Below, in pieces: positions 36,242 to 45,187 of a stretch of 64,000 bases of DNA. Within the stretch, counting starts at the first letter, position 1. Each line of letters starts with the position of its first letter. The notes under the pieces were generated by a model. That model was not told the origin of the DNA. It searched no databases and saw only the letters and a list, made by a program, of their open reading frames with translations. The DNA is from BPJU01 sp964425225 (GTDB lineage Bacteria > Planctomycetota > Planctomycetia > Pirellulales > Pirellulaceae). The stretch spans positions 9,682 through 73,681 of the forward strand of contig CAYRMD010000013.1 in assembly GCA_964425225.1 (NCBI GenBank), read 5' to 3'. A program made the translations under genes and the position numbers.

Positions 36242-37624
36242 ATGCAAGGCGTTTTGGACTACGTGGACCGATACGCCGATCGGTTTGAGCGTGAGTTATT
36301 CGAGTTATTAACGATTCCCAGCGTGAGTGCCGATAGCCGCCATACGGCCGATGTCGAGCGTGCTGCCCGTTGGGTGGCCTCGCATTTAGAGTCGCTCGGA
36401 TTGGTTACGGAGCTTATTGCAACGGAGGGGCATCCGTTGGTCTACGCCGAGAGCCCGCCAGTGCCTGGTGCTCCGATTGCTCTTGTGTACGGTCATTATG
36501 ACGTACAACCGCCGGATCCGCTCAACGAGTGGATTTCGCCGCCCTTCGAACCACAGGTGCGCGACGGGTACATCTATGCCCGTGGGGCCACGGACGATAA
36601 GGGACAGATGTTTACTCATTTTAAGAGTGTCGAAGCGTGGACTCGTGTCGAAGGCCAACTGCCGTTGCAAGTGAAGTTCTTGATCGAAGGTGAGGAAGAG
36701 GTAGGCAGCCGCAGTATCGAGACATATCTGGAAGAGCATCGCCAAAAACTTGCTTGCCACGCGATCGTCATCAGCGATTCTTCCCAGTTTGCACCGGGCG
36801 TACCGGCCATTACCTACGGATTGCGTGGGATTGCTTATTTTGAACTGCGTGTCCAGGGGCCTCGCCAAGATCTGCATTCCGGGGTTTTTGGTGGTGCTGT
36901 GGTCAATCCGGTGAACGTTTTGGCCCGCATCCTCAGTGGATTGATCGATGAAAAAGGACGCATCCAAATCCCTGGCTTCTACGACGACGTCGTACCGCTC
37001 ACCGAAAACGAAAGGGCGATGTGGGCACAGTTACCTTTTGACGAACAGGCGTTCATCAACCAATTGGGTGTGCCGGCCTTGGGAGGTGAAGAAGGATATT
37101 CGACGTTGGAGCGATGTTGGGCGCGCCCCACGTTCGACATTAACGGAATTTGGGGTGGTTATCAGGGCGAGGGTAGCAAGACGGTTTTGCCCGCGCGAGC
37201 AGCCGCAAAATTCAGCTTTCGACTCGTTCCGGATCAAGACCCGGTGCGCGTCGGGGAAAAACTTCGCGAGCGCATTGCCGAAATATGTCCTCCGGGCGTC
37301 CGATGGGAATTGGTTCAAATGCATGGTGGTTTACCCTACCTTGCTCCGTTGGATAGCCCGTATTTGGAAGCTGCAGCTCGAGCCATCGCAACGGGCTTCG
37401 GCCGCCGGCCTGTGATGATCCGCGAAGGAGGTTCGATTCCGATCGTAACCCTGTTTCGCCGGCAATTGGGGGTCGACGCATTGCTCCTTGGCTGGGGGCA
37501 GCACGATGACAATACGCACAGCCCCAATGAACGTTTCGCTTTGGCAGATTTTCACCGCGGGATCCGAGCCAGCGCCAGCTTGTGGCAAGAATTGGCGGCA
37601 TGCCCAGCCGCAAAGGTCCACTGA
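36242..37624 (+). CDS. M20-family dipeptidase/carboxypeptidase-like metallopeptidase
   Basis: A 460-residue cytosolic enzyme. The di-zinc site is spread over ALVYGHYDVQPPDP (His and Asp around residues 84-86), YARGATDDKGQM (bridging Asp near 117), IEGEEEVGS (catalytic Glu and ligand near 150) and IVISDSSQF. The lid domain spans about residues 190-340. The last ligand His lies in WGQHDDNTHSPNER. The family covers dipeptidases, carboxypeptidases and acetylornithine deacetylases; the DVQPPDP and EEVGS forms are those of the dipeptidase subgroup. AAAGGA precedes the ATG. Confidence 0.85.
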   Translation: MQGVLDYVDRYADRFERELFELLTIPSVSADSRHTADVERAARWVASHLESLGLVTELIATEGHPLVYAESPPVPGAPIALVYGHYDVQPPDPLNEWISPPFEPQVRDGYIYARGATDDKGQMFTHFKSVEAWTRVEGQLPLQVKFLIEGEEEVGSRSIETYLEEHRQKLACHAIVISDSSQFAPGVPAITYGLRGIAYFELRVQGPRQDLHSGVFGGAVVNPVNVLARILSGLIDEKGRIQIPGFYDDVVPLTENERAMWAQLPFDEQAFINQLGVPALGGEEGYSTLERCWARPTFDINGIWGGYQGEGSKTVLPARAAAKFSFRLVPDQDPVRVGEKLRERIAEICPPGVRWELVQMHGGLPYLAPLDSPYLEAAARAIATGFGRRPVMIREGGSIPIVTLFRRQLGVDALLLGWGQHDDNTHSPNERFALADFHRGIRASASLWQELAACPAAKVH

Positions 37625-37837
37625 CGTGGGATGGCTTTTACCGGAAAATTCGTGCGGAGTGCAAGGTGATCCGAGGGTCGGTGCAACCAGGATCCAGGGC
37701 TCGGGGCAAGAGACTCGATAGTTGTACTTCCAGCATGACCGGTTATCCCCCAGGGCGGCTGGTTTCGATACGATTCCCATTTCGGACACTTTTACGATCG
37801 AGCGACGGTTGGGCTTGGTAACAGGGAACAAGAGACG

Positions 37838-39112
37838 ATGTTGGATCGGCGATTCATATTGGAACATCTGGACCAGGTCAAAGAGAACTGTCAACGGCGG
37901 CGCGTCCCGGTGGATGTCGATCGCTTCGCAGAATTGGAAAGGCAACGCCTGGAAAAATTGCGGCAAGTCGAAGAGCTTAACCGGCAGGCGAATGAGGTGG
38001 CGAAGTCGGTCGGCCAAACGAAGGACCCACGGGAACGCGAACGGCGTATTGGGCAGGGCCGTCAATTGCGCGAAGCTCGCGATGCTACACAAAAGGAACA
38101 TGATCAGTTGGAAGAACAGGTGCTCGCTCTCCAAGCCCAAATCCCTAATATGACGCATCCGGATGCACCGGTAGGCGATGCGTCTGCGAACCGCGAGATC
38201 GCTCGTGGTAAGAGGCCGATACCTCAATTCAACTTTCGTCCGCTCGATCATGTCCAACTGGCGGAAAAACACGACCTTATCGATTTCGAGGCCGGAGCTC
38301 GAGTCGCGGGACACGGCTTTTATTTCTTGAAGAACGAAGCGGCTCTCCTGGAACTTGCTCTGCAGCAATTCGCCGTCAACCTACTGATCCATCACGGTTA
38401 TGTACCGGTCATCACTCCGGACCTGGCTTACACAGAAATTCTCCAAGGCATCGGATTCATACCGCGCGGTCCGGAGACCCAGATCTACAGTATCGAAAAC
38501 AGCCCACTCAATTTGGTCGCTACAGCGGAGATCACACTTGGTGGAATGTATAGCCACGTAATACTCGAAGAAGAAAAACTCCCTATTCGGCTCTGCGGGA
38601 TAAGTCACTGCTTCCGCACCGAAGCCGGCGCCGCGGGGCGCGCTACCCGCGGTTTATATCGCGTCCACCAATTCACCAAAGTCGAAATGTTCGCGTTCAC
38701 TCGTCCTGATCAAAGTGATCAGATGCTCGAAGAATTCCGCCAACTGGAATGCCGCATCTTCGATGAGCTGGGCATACCTTATCGGGTAGTCGACACGGCA
38801 ACTGGTGAGTTGGGAGGACCAGCCTACCGCAAGTACGACCTGGAAGCCTGGATGCCCGGGCGAGGCGAAAACGGCGAGTGGGGCGAAGTAACCAGTACGT
38901 CGAACTGCACTGACTATCAGGCTCGCCGCTTGAACATCCGCTACAAGCGACGAGGAGAAAAAGGTACGCACTTTGTGCATACCCTCAACGGCACCGCTAT
39001 TGCCATTAGTCGCGCTTTGATCGCCATTCTGGAAAACTACCAACAACCAGACGGCAGTATCCTCATTCCAGACGCACTACGGCCTTGGGTAGGTAAAAAC
39101 CGAATCGGGTAA
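37838..39112 (+). CDS. serS: Seryl-tRNA synthetase
   Basis: A 424-residue class II synthetase. The N-terminal 110 residues form the long antiparallel coiled coil that grips the tRNA-Ser variable arm (LERQRLEKLRQVEELNRQAN onward). Motif 2 is in CFRTEAGAAGRATRGLYRVH; motif 3 is in NGTAIAISRALIAILENYQQ. It charges tRNA-Ser, and tRNA-Sec where present. Length is normal. The gap of 213 bases from the peptidase gene shows no gene, and the ribosome site (AAGAGACG) is weak. Confidence 0.95.
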   Translation: MLDRRFILEHLDQVKENCQRRRVPVDVDRFAELERQRLEKLRQVEELNRQANEVAKSVGQTKDPRERERRIGQGRQLREARDATQKEHDQLEEQVLALQAQIPNMTHPDAPVGDASANREIARGKRPIPQFNFRPLDHVQLAEKHDLIDFEAGARVAGHGFYFLKNEAALLELALQQFAVNLLIHHGYVPVITPDLAYTEILQGIGFIPRGPETQIYSIENSPLNLVATAEITLGGMYSHVILEEEKLPIRLCGISHCFRTEAGAAGRATRGLYRVHQFTKVEMFAFTRPDQSDQMLEEFRQLECRIFDELGIPYRVVDTATGELGGPAYRKYDLEAWMPGRGENGEWGEVTSTSNCTDYQARRLNIRYKRRGEKGTHFVHTLNGTAIAISRALIAILENYQQPDGSILIPDALRPWVGKNRIG

Positions 39113-39268
39113 CGTGACGATCCCATTCTGCCAGAACGCAAAGCCGCTGAGCCCCATGCCGGTGCCCCGAGCATACGGGCTAACGGAACGTCGGGGACTG
39201 TCCGAAAACTAAGGCAAAGACGAAGAACCGATGTCCGTGCGTTGATCGATTGTTAGCGAGTTGCAACC

Positions 39269-40192
39269 GTGATACTGAACAGCACCGAAATCGAGGACAC
39301 GTTTGCTGAAGCCTTTTCGATGCGCTTCTGCCGCCTCTTGATTACGGCGCATGATCCGTATTGGTTGGACGCAGCCTTGCGCGAGTTCTGTGGGGATAGT
39401 GCGTCGGTCATCGGTTGCGATGCCGAAATTGGAGTGGAACGAAGATTGCAGCCGGACCAGACCCCCGATGGCCGCCCCGGGGCCCTGGTCCTGGTATTTG
39501 CCTTTTCCGTAGATGCACTCCAACAGGCGGCCCCTCGACGTGTCGGACAGTGTGTCATGACGTGCCCGACTACGGCGGTGTTTGACGGACTGGAACCCAC
39601 GGATCGACGCATCAAAGTAGGCCGTCATGTGCGCTACTTTGGCGACGGTTATCAGCAAAGCAAAATACTCATCGACCGTCGCTATTGGCGGATACCGGTC
39701 ATGGATGGCGAATTCTGGGTGGTGGATGAAGCGTATGTGGGTCGCGGAGTTGCCGGAGGCAATATTATCATCCAAGGCCAAACCGCTCCGTTAGCTCTTG
39801 CCGCTGCCCGCCGAGCGGTCGAAGCCGTTGAACCCTTGGAAGGCGTTATTATGCCCTTCCCAGGGGGCGTGGTCCGCAGCGGCAGTAAGGTGGGATCTCG
39901 ATATCGGAAACTTAAAGCCTCGACAGCCGACGCATTCTGTCCCACATTGCGGGGAGTGGTACAAACACGTCTACACCCAGATGCTCACGCAGCTTACGAA
40001 ATTGTGATTGATGGGGTGGATGCCGAACATGTGCGCCGAGCTATGGCGGCCGCCATCCGTGCAGCCTGCGGACCGGGTATTGTCCGCATTAGCGCCGGCA
40101 ACTACGGTGGAAAACTCGGAGCTCATAACATCCGGCTCCACGACCTGCTGGTTGGCAGTGAATCGGTTGACGATGCCAGCCAACAAGGTTGA
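39269..40192 (+). CDS. ftr: Formylmethanofuran:tetrahydromethanopterin formyltransferase
   Basis: A 307-residue protein. It begins MILNSTEIEDTFAEAFSMRF, the standard Ftr start, which supports the GTG at 39269. Other family segments are SVIGCDAEIG, IPVMDGEFWVVDE, GGNIIIQG, GVVRSGSKVGS and ISAGNYGGKLG. Ftr moves the formyl group between methanofuran and tetrahydromethanopterin. In methanogens this is in CO2 reduction; in methylotrophs and many planctomycetes the same archaeal-type pathway oxidises or assimilates formaldehyde. No other gene of that pathway is in the window, so this is an isolated member. Confidence 0.9.
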   Translation: MILNSTEIEDTFAEAFSMRFCRLLITAHDPYWLDAALREFCGDSASVIGCDAEIGVERRLQPDQTPDGRPGALVLVFAFSVDALQQAAPRRVGQCVMTCPTTAVFDGLEPTDRRIKVGRHVRYFGDGYQQSKILIDRRYWRIPVMDGEFWVVDEAYVGRGVAGGNIIIQGQTAPLALAAARRAVEAVEPLEGVIMPFPGGVVRSGSKVGSRYRKLKASTADAFCPTLRGVVQTRLHPDAHAAYEIVIDGVDAEHVRRAMAAAIRAACGPGIVRISAGNYGGKLGAHNIRLHDLLVGSESVDDASQQG

Positions 40193-40290
40193 CCGCGGTT
40201 CTCTATCCGATCCCCAGCCATATGGGGGATAGTTCCGTCTCAATCGAAAAGGTGCCACGCTGGAAGCCTGCCCTTTTAGAAGGAGAATCA

Positions 40291-40377
40291 TTTAACGTAA
40301 AGGCGCTACAGCGCGAAGGGGCCAGGACCATGACATCCTGCGTCCACCGACTGACGGCGTCTTGGCGCCTTTGCGTT
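40291..40377. repeat. AACGC-type inverted repeat unit between convergent genes
   Basis: TTTAACGTAAAGGCGC (40291-40306) faces GGCGCCTTTGCGTT (40364-40377) as an inverted pair with one mismatch. The left arm AACGTAAAGGCGCTACAGCG (40294 onward) is nearly the same as at 46489, and the right arm GCGTCTTGGCGCCTTTGCGT (40357 onward) as at 50016. The rest of the 394-base gap (40193-40586) shows no gene. The pair could act as a terminator for ftr. Confidence 0.7.
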
Positions 40378-40586
40378 GCATCACTCCAGCTACTTCCTCG
40401 TACCCAAAATCACGCAGTTACCGCGTGTCGTGTCACATCGGTCTGCGAAGGCGCACGGGCACGAGAATTCTCAGAACTCGAGGCTGTGCAACAACGCGAT
40501 TATGGCAATGGATTGGAGGCACCCGGCAAAGCTTCCTCAGTGATGCGGACGGTTGTGACAGTAAATCGTTGGCGAAACTTCGACGA

Positions 40587-41171
40587 TTAATCGCCCGTCG
40601 TATCGATCTGCTCGGAAAGCCAACGTTTCCAAAATGCGGATTTCGGCGAGGCATCTAGCCAAGGTCGGTCCGGCGGTGATCCGATGCGTGCGGTTTGTGG
40701 ATCGAGCCACACTTTTAGCTGGCGCGCGTCCTGGTGGAATACCAACACAACCAACTTACGGGAGTCGTGTTCGACTGCATCGAATTGTCTTTGCCAGGTG
40801 AAACTATCGTCGCTCAGCAACATCGCGCGCAAGTGGAGCAATCCGGGTGCGCGCGTGACGTCTTTGCGCGCAGTGATACGATAGCGCCGTCCGTTACACT
40901 CGAGGATTTCTCCGTTTTTGAGCGGGCCATCGCCCTGTGGCTCGGTTGGCAAGCGCTCCAGTTGCCACAGCTCTACTGGCTGGCCCGCTCGAATCAATAA
41001 CACGGCTGGCGATCCCCAGTAACCGAGCGATCGGTGCGTCTGAAAGTAGCGGGAGTACCACGCAGCGCTGGCCGCTAAAAGTCCGATGCCCAGCAGTGCA
41101 ACAACCACCCACGTGCCGCGAATCAACCCGTGCTCCTTGCCGCTTAGGGGAATAGTCGGAACCATCGACAA
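40587..41171 (-). CDS. Membrane-anchored protein of unknown function
   Basis: A 194-residue protein with a single N-terminal membrane helix (about residues 20-38: TWVVVALLGIGLLAASAAWY) and a soluble domain that would lie outside the cytoplasm. The domain is rich in short strands (AVLLIRAGQPVELWQL, RRYRITARKD, KLVVLVFHQD). I do not recognise a family. It converges with ftr and is divergent from the small protein gene at 41271. Confidence 0.6.
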   Translation of the reverse strand: MSMVPTIPLSGKEHGLIRGTWVVVALLGIGLLAASAAWYSRYFQTHRSLGYWGSPAVLLIRAGQPVELWQLERLPTEPQGDGPLKNGEILECNGRRYRITARKDVTRAPGLLHLRAMLLSDDSFTWQRQFDAVEHDSRKLVVLVFHQDARQLKVWLDPQTARIGSPPDRPWLDASPKSAFWKRWLSEQIDTTGD

Positions 41172-41270
41172 CAGTATACTTGAGAAGTGAAAGGGGCTAG
41201 TTGTCCGTTGCCGTTAGCAGCCTTGCTGCGCAATGTGGACCACCGGCGGTAAACCGGAGATGTTTGTGCC

Positions 41271-41516
41271 ATGGCCGATAAGTTCGATCCTTACCGCGAA
41301 GCTCTCGTGCTGGAAACGTTAACCGAGTGGCCGGATGATCTAGTGCTATCCGACCAGGAGCGCGAACGATATGAGGCGGAGCTCCATGCACATCCAGAAC
41401 AGTGTGCTCACTTGGAGTACATTCGGCTCCATACGGGATTTTGCCGGAAAATCGTGGTTACTCCCGCTGATCTGGAACGGTTGGGAGTGCCGTTTACGCC
41501 CACGGCAACGCAATAG
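41271..41516 (+). CDS. Small acidic protein of unknown function
   Basis: An 81-residue soluble protein, mainly helical, with two regions: EWPDDLVLSDQERERYEAEL and LEYIRLHTGFCRKIVVTPAD. The layout (acidic helix, a Cys/His pair in PEQCAHLEYIRLH) recalls short zf-HC2-type or anti-sigma-like helices, but the Cys/His set is incomplete. GGAGAT precedes the ATG. It sits 82 bases before aroB on the same strand and is probably co-transcribed with it. Confidence 0.6.
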   Translation: MADKFDPYREALVLETLTEWPDDLVLSDQERERYEAELHAHPEQCAHLEYIRLHTGFCRKIVVTPADLERLGVPFTPTATQ

Positions 41517-41598
41517 CCGATAGGTAACGAGGGAGCCAAAACAGCCGCGCCTTTGGGCTCCGGGGTGGAACGACCAACACCGCCGGGAGAGTTAGTCA

Positions 41599-42699
41599 GT
41601 GAACGAGCCGATCCAGGTTCACGTGCCGCTTGGCGAACGCAGTTACCGCATTCTGATCGGTTGGGGCTGTTTGGCGGATGTTTCCCGTTTTTTGGAATCC
41701 TTCGGGTCAATCGCTCATGCGGTTATCGTCTGCGACCGTAATGTGGCGGATCGGTACGCGCAGCGTCTGGCCGAGGCGTTGCGAGCCGTGATCAGGCGTG
41801 TGGATTTGATCGAGGTGCCTCCCGGTGAAGAGAGCAAATCGGTAGCCGAGGCGGATCGATTGTGGAATAGCTTGCTGAAGCTCAGGACGGATCGGCAAAG
41901 CTGGCTTTTCGCCGTCGGCGGCGGTGTGGTAGGTGACTTAGCCGGTTTCGTGGCTGCTACTTATGCCCGCGGCATCTCACTGGTTCAAGTACCCACCACG
42001 CTCCTTGCGCAGGTTGACAGTAGCGTGGGCGGCAAAGTGGCCGTCAACTTGCCCGAGGCCAAGAACATGGTGGGTGCTTTCTGGCAGCCGCGGCTGGTGA
42101 TCATCGATCCATCGACGCTCGAATCATTACCGCACCGACAATACCGAGCTGGCTTGGCCGAAGTGGTCAAGTACGGCATGATCGCCGATGCCGCGTTTTT
42201 CGAGTTCTTAGAGCAACACGCGGCTGCTATTGTGGCGCGCCGCCCCCATGCCCTGGAAAAGATTATCTGCCGAAGCTGCCAAATCAAGGCCATGGTGGTG
42301 GGTCAGGATGAGCGTGAACAGAGCGGACAGCGAGCGATCCTCAATTACGGTCACACGTTTGCCCATGCCCTGGAGGCCATCAGCGGTTATGGGCAATTCC
42401 TGCACGGTGAGGCGGTCGCTATCGGTATGCACTACGCGGTTCGATTGGCCGTGCGGCTAGGCATGGTCGATCCGCAAACGGCAGAGCGTCAAGATCGCTT
42501 GCTTGCTACTATGGAGTTGCCGGTCACGGCACCCGGCTTTGACCCACAAACCTGGACGGCTGCTATGCAGCATGATAAGAAAGTCGCGGCCGGCCGACTC
42601 CGCTTCGTCTTACCTCGCAGCATTGGCCATGTCGAGTTGGTGGACAACGTTCCCCAAGAGCTCGTCAGGGACATTCTTCAGCAGGATTCGGCCCAGTAG
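41599..42699 (+). CDS. aroB: 3-dehydroquinate synthase
   Basis: A 366-residue enzyme of the shikimate pathway that turns DAHP into 3-dehydroquinate with NAD+ and zinc. Key segments: AVGGGVVGDLAGFVAATYA (NAD site), VPTTLLAQVDSSVGGKV (phosphate and NAD site), EVVKYGMIAD (zinc-binding Glu), NYGHTFAHALE and LHGEAVAIGMHYA (zinc-binding His residues). The GTG start has GGGAGAG upstream. Downstream in the pathway, aroH lies elsewhere in this window (10447). Confidence 0.95.
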   Translation: MNEPIQVHVPLGERSYRILIGWGCLADVSRFLESFGSIAHAVIVCDRNVADRYAQRLAEALRAVIRRVDLIEVPPGEESKSVAEADRLWNSLLKLRTDRQSWLFAVGGGVVGDLAGFVAATYARGISLVQVPTTLLAQVDSSVGGKVAVNLPEAKNMVGAFWQPRLVIIDPSTLESLPHRQYRAGLAEVVKYGMIADAAFFEFLEQHAAAIVARRPHALEKIICRSCQIKAMVVGQDEREQSGQRAILNYGHTFAHALEAISGYGQFLHGEAVAIGMHYAVRLAVRLGMVDPQTAERQDRLLATMELPVTAPGFDPQTWTAAMQHDKKVAAGRLRFVLPRSIGHVELVDNVPQELVRDILQQDSAQ

Positions 42700-42852
42700 C
42701 GTAGTCGTGCCCCACGCGGCAAACGGTGGGATCGATGGGAAGCGGTCGGCCAGACACGATTGATCTGGGGTACGCGGGTGATCTAAGATGGCCAAGTCAG
42801 CTCTGCGCGGGAAACCGTCACACGGCTAAACGCCGCCAGAGGGTGGTTGTAG

Positions 42853-44031
42853 ATGTCGCTGAACGATGCCGGTAAGTGCATTCCGGCAACGGTGCATTTC
42901 CCCATGCGATTGGCTCTCGTTCCGGGGATCGGTCCGAAAAGTTACCGGATGCTTCTCCAGCGATTCGGAAGCGCGGAGCGCGTCTTTCGGGCTTCCTATC
43001 GGGAACTTTTGGCAATACCCGGAATCGGAAACACGTTGGCTCGTCGCATTCAAGACGCTGCCCATCGAGCTAGTGAGCAGCGGGTGTTAGAACTGTGCCA
43101 GAGCCATAACATAAAATGGGTCTTCCTCGGGGATCCACACTACCCACGGCTGTTGTCGGAATTGCAAGATGCGCCGGTGTTGTTGTTTTACCGGGGGCAA
43201 TTCCAAGTCCAGCACCATCGCGCAGTGGCCATCGTTGGCACTCGTTATCCGACGGCTTACGGACTGCGGCAAGCCGACCGGTTGGCACGGCAACTGGTCG
43301 AGGCTGGATACACGATCGTCAGTGGTTTAGCACGAGGTATCGATGGTGCTGCCCATCGAGCGGCCTTAGCAGCCGGAGGAAACACGATCGCTGTCTTGGG
43401 CGGTGGCCTGCTGGAACTCTATCCAGCCGAACATCGCATGCTCGCCGACCAAATCGCCGCTCATGGGGTACTCCTCAGCGAATTGCCTCCCGACCATCCT
43501 CCGCGAAGTGGGAATTTCCCGCAGCGCAATCGCATCATTTCCGGCCTGAGCCTGGGTGTGGTTGTGATCGAAGCAGGAATCCATTCCGGCGCCCTCATCA
43601 CGGCCCACCACGCCGCGGATCAAGGTCGTGAAGTGTTCGCCGTACCGGGCTCGGTGGAAAACCCGACGGCACGCGGCTGCCACCAACTGATTCGCGAAGG
43701 GGCGAAGCTGGTCGAGTCGGTACATGACATTCTCGAAGAATTGGATGCCCTGATTTGCCTCGTCGAATCGACTGCCGTGCTGAACCAATCAAATGTAGGC
43801 ACCGACCCACCCAATTCTCCGGCAATGGACCCTGCTGTAACACTCACTCCCAGCGAGCAACGTCTTTGGTGCGCTATTGACCCCAATGGGTCGCTGCTCG
43901 ATGAGCTGATTGCCACAAGTGGGCTAACACCTCGGGAAACACTCATTGCACTGGTGCAATTGGAGCTCAAACACCTGGTGCGCCGCGTAGGTGGAGCCAT
44001 GATTGTGCGTAGCCATGGCACGAGGCGGTGA
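42853..44031 (+). CDS. dprA: DNA-processing protein DprA
   Basis: A 392-residue protein. The N-terminal helix-hairpin-helix part (LVPGIGPKSYRMLLQRFG, LAIPGIGNTLARRI) is followed by the Rossmann-like DNA-binding core: VAIVGTRYPTAYG, YTIVSGLARGIDGAAHRAAL, IAVLGGGL, FPQRNRIISGLS. A C-terminal winged-helix domain is seen around TLTPSEQRLWCAI and ELKHLVRRVGGAMIV. DprA loads RecA onto incoming single-stranded DNA in natural transformation and recombination. The aroB stop is 153 bases upstream on the same strand. Confidence 0.93.
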   Translation: MSLNDAGKCIPATVHFPMRLALVPGIGPKSYRMLLQRFGSAERVFRASYRELLAIPGIGNTLARRIQDAAHRASEQRVLELCQSHNIKWVFLGDPHYPRLLSELQDAPVLLFYRGQFQVQHHRAVAIVGTRYPTAYGLRQADRLARQLVEAGYTIVSGLARGIDGAAHRAALAAGGNTIAVLGGGLLELYPAEHRMLADQIAAHGVLLSELPPDHPPRSGNFPQRNRIISGLSLGVVVIEAGIHSGALITAHHAADQGREVFAVPGSVENPTARGCHQLIREGAKLVESVHDILEELDALICLVESTAVLNQSNVGTDPPNSPAMDPAVTLTPSEQRLWCAIDPNGSLLDELIATSGLTPRETLIALVQLELKHLVRRVGGAMIVRSHGTRR

Positions 44032-44121
44032 ACAGCGCGAGTGTCCACCCCAATTCGCGCACGTCCGTAATCCGTTACCGTGCTTGGGCCAGAGAAGATC
44101 TGACGTGAACGTACGAAAAAA

Positions 44122-44157
44122 GAAAGCTCGCTCACTTGATGGAACGGGCTTCTTCTT
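44122..44157. terminator. Imperfect hairpin between convergent dprA and the SH3-like gene
   Basis: GAAAGCTCG (44122-44130) can pair with CGGGCTTC (44145-44152) with one bulge and one G-U, followed by TTCTT. It could serve dprA. The stem is short. Confidence 0.3.
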
Positions 44158-44200
44158 AGGCAAGATCTAGCCGCGGGTAGGCCGCGCCCTTTGGGCCCTA

Positions 44201-44629
44201 TTACGGGGTTTCCCTGCTGGCAGTAGCGTTAGCCAAGTCGGCGTGCCAAACCCAACCATTGAGCTGTTTTCCATCCACCTCGATCTGACCACCGACCCAG
44301 CCGTTAATGACTTTCAGTACTTTGAACTGGGTACCTTTCGGTAGCGTGCCTAATAGCTCGCGCCCCAGCATGACGCGTGCCCCATCCTTAGCCGCCGCTA
44401 CTAGATCTCCCGGTTTGACGCCGATCGGCTCGTACGAAAAACTCCGGTATCCTTCGCGCTCCACTGTGCTCGGGCGAACCGCATTCCGTTCCGTCGTCGT
44501 GCGCCGGCCGAATCCGGGCCCAAAGTCTCCTCGGATTTTTGCACCGGCATCCCGCTGCGCCCAACCCTCGATCGCCAACCATCCGACCAATAACGCCACA
44601 ATTGCCACCCACGCTACATGCTTTTTCAT
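44201..44629 (-). CDS. Exported SH3-like domain protein
   Basis: A 142-residue protein with a signal peptide (WVAIVALLVGWLAIEGWA, cut probably before QRDAG), a disordered Arg/Thr-rich linker, and a bacterial SH3-type domain: VKPGDLVAAAKDGARVMLG, LLGTLPKGTQFKVLKVINGW and LNGWVWHADL. Such domains often bind cell-wall or other surface polymers. The start at 44629 has GGGAGGGT about 6 bases upstream; a longer in-frame start at 44683 lacks that support. Confidence 0.75.
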   Translation of the reverse strand: MKKHVAWVAIVALLVGWLAIEGWAQRDAGAKIRGDFGPGFGRRTTTERNAVRPSTVEREGYRSFSYEPIGVKPGDLVAAAKDGARVMLGRELLGTLPKGTQFKVLKVINGWVGGQIEVDGKQLNGWVWHADLANATASRETP

Positions 44630-45187
44630 ATCATACCCTCCCGACTTGTCGCCACCAACTTGGGACGAGACGACGTGGTTCACACTTCTGCCAGCCCCGT
44701 TGCTCCACTTGTTATTTTACACGGCCCCGGTTGCGATTTTCACCAGCGCTAATTGATTTTTTGTTTGTTAATTAGCCCCTCGAAAACGACTAACCGAGTG
44801 CCTCTCGTATTCCCATCAGACATTATTCGTCTCTCGATGCTTTTTCGGCCGCTGGACCTTTGTGACATACGAGCTAGCAATTCCTAGTCTAACTCTGGCT
44901 GACATTAGAGCAATTGTCGTGCCGCGGCGGCAAATCTCTAACACGCCTCGGAGGGATTTTGCTCTCGAGGATTGACGACTTGGAAGGCAACGGGTGCTTA
45001 GTCTTTGAGCAATCCGTGGAGCCCCACACGAAACCCTAAAGAAACCACCTAGCGTAATCTCTTGCCACGAAATCGGTTATAGCATTGCGCGAAAACCAGG
45101 TTACCCAACTGGCACACGGTGTGTATTACTGCGCGGCTAGGCAGTTTGGCATCGGACCTGAATCGCGAGTCGGGAGTGGTGCGAAGC
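44630..45187. other. Divergent intergenic region, A+T-richer, no gene recognised
   Basis: About 560 bases between the SH3-like gene (minus) and the secreted HExxH gene (plus). It has A/T-rich patches near 44750-44775 and no repeat from the families seen elsewhere. It must hold both promoters. Confidence 0.5.

Noticed and set aside
37331..38368. 345-codon open frame on the minus strand
   Set aside because: It runs antisense to the M20 peptidase and serS genes, both of which have clear family motifs; the translation shows none.
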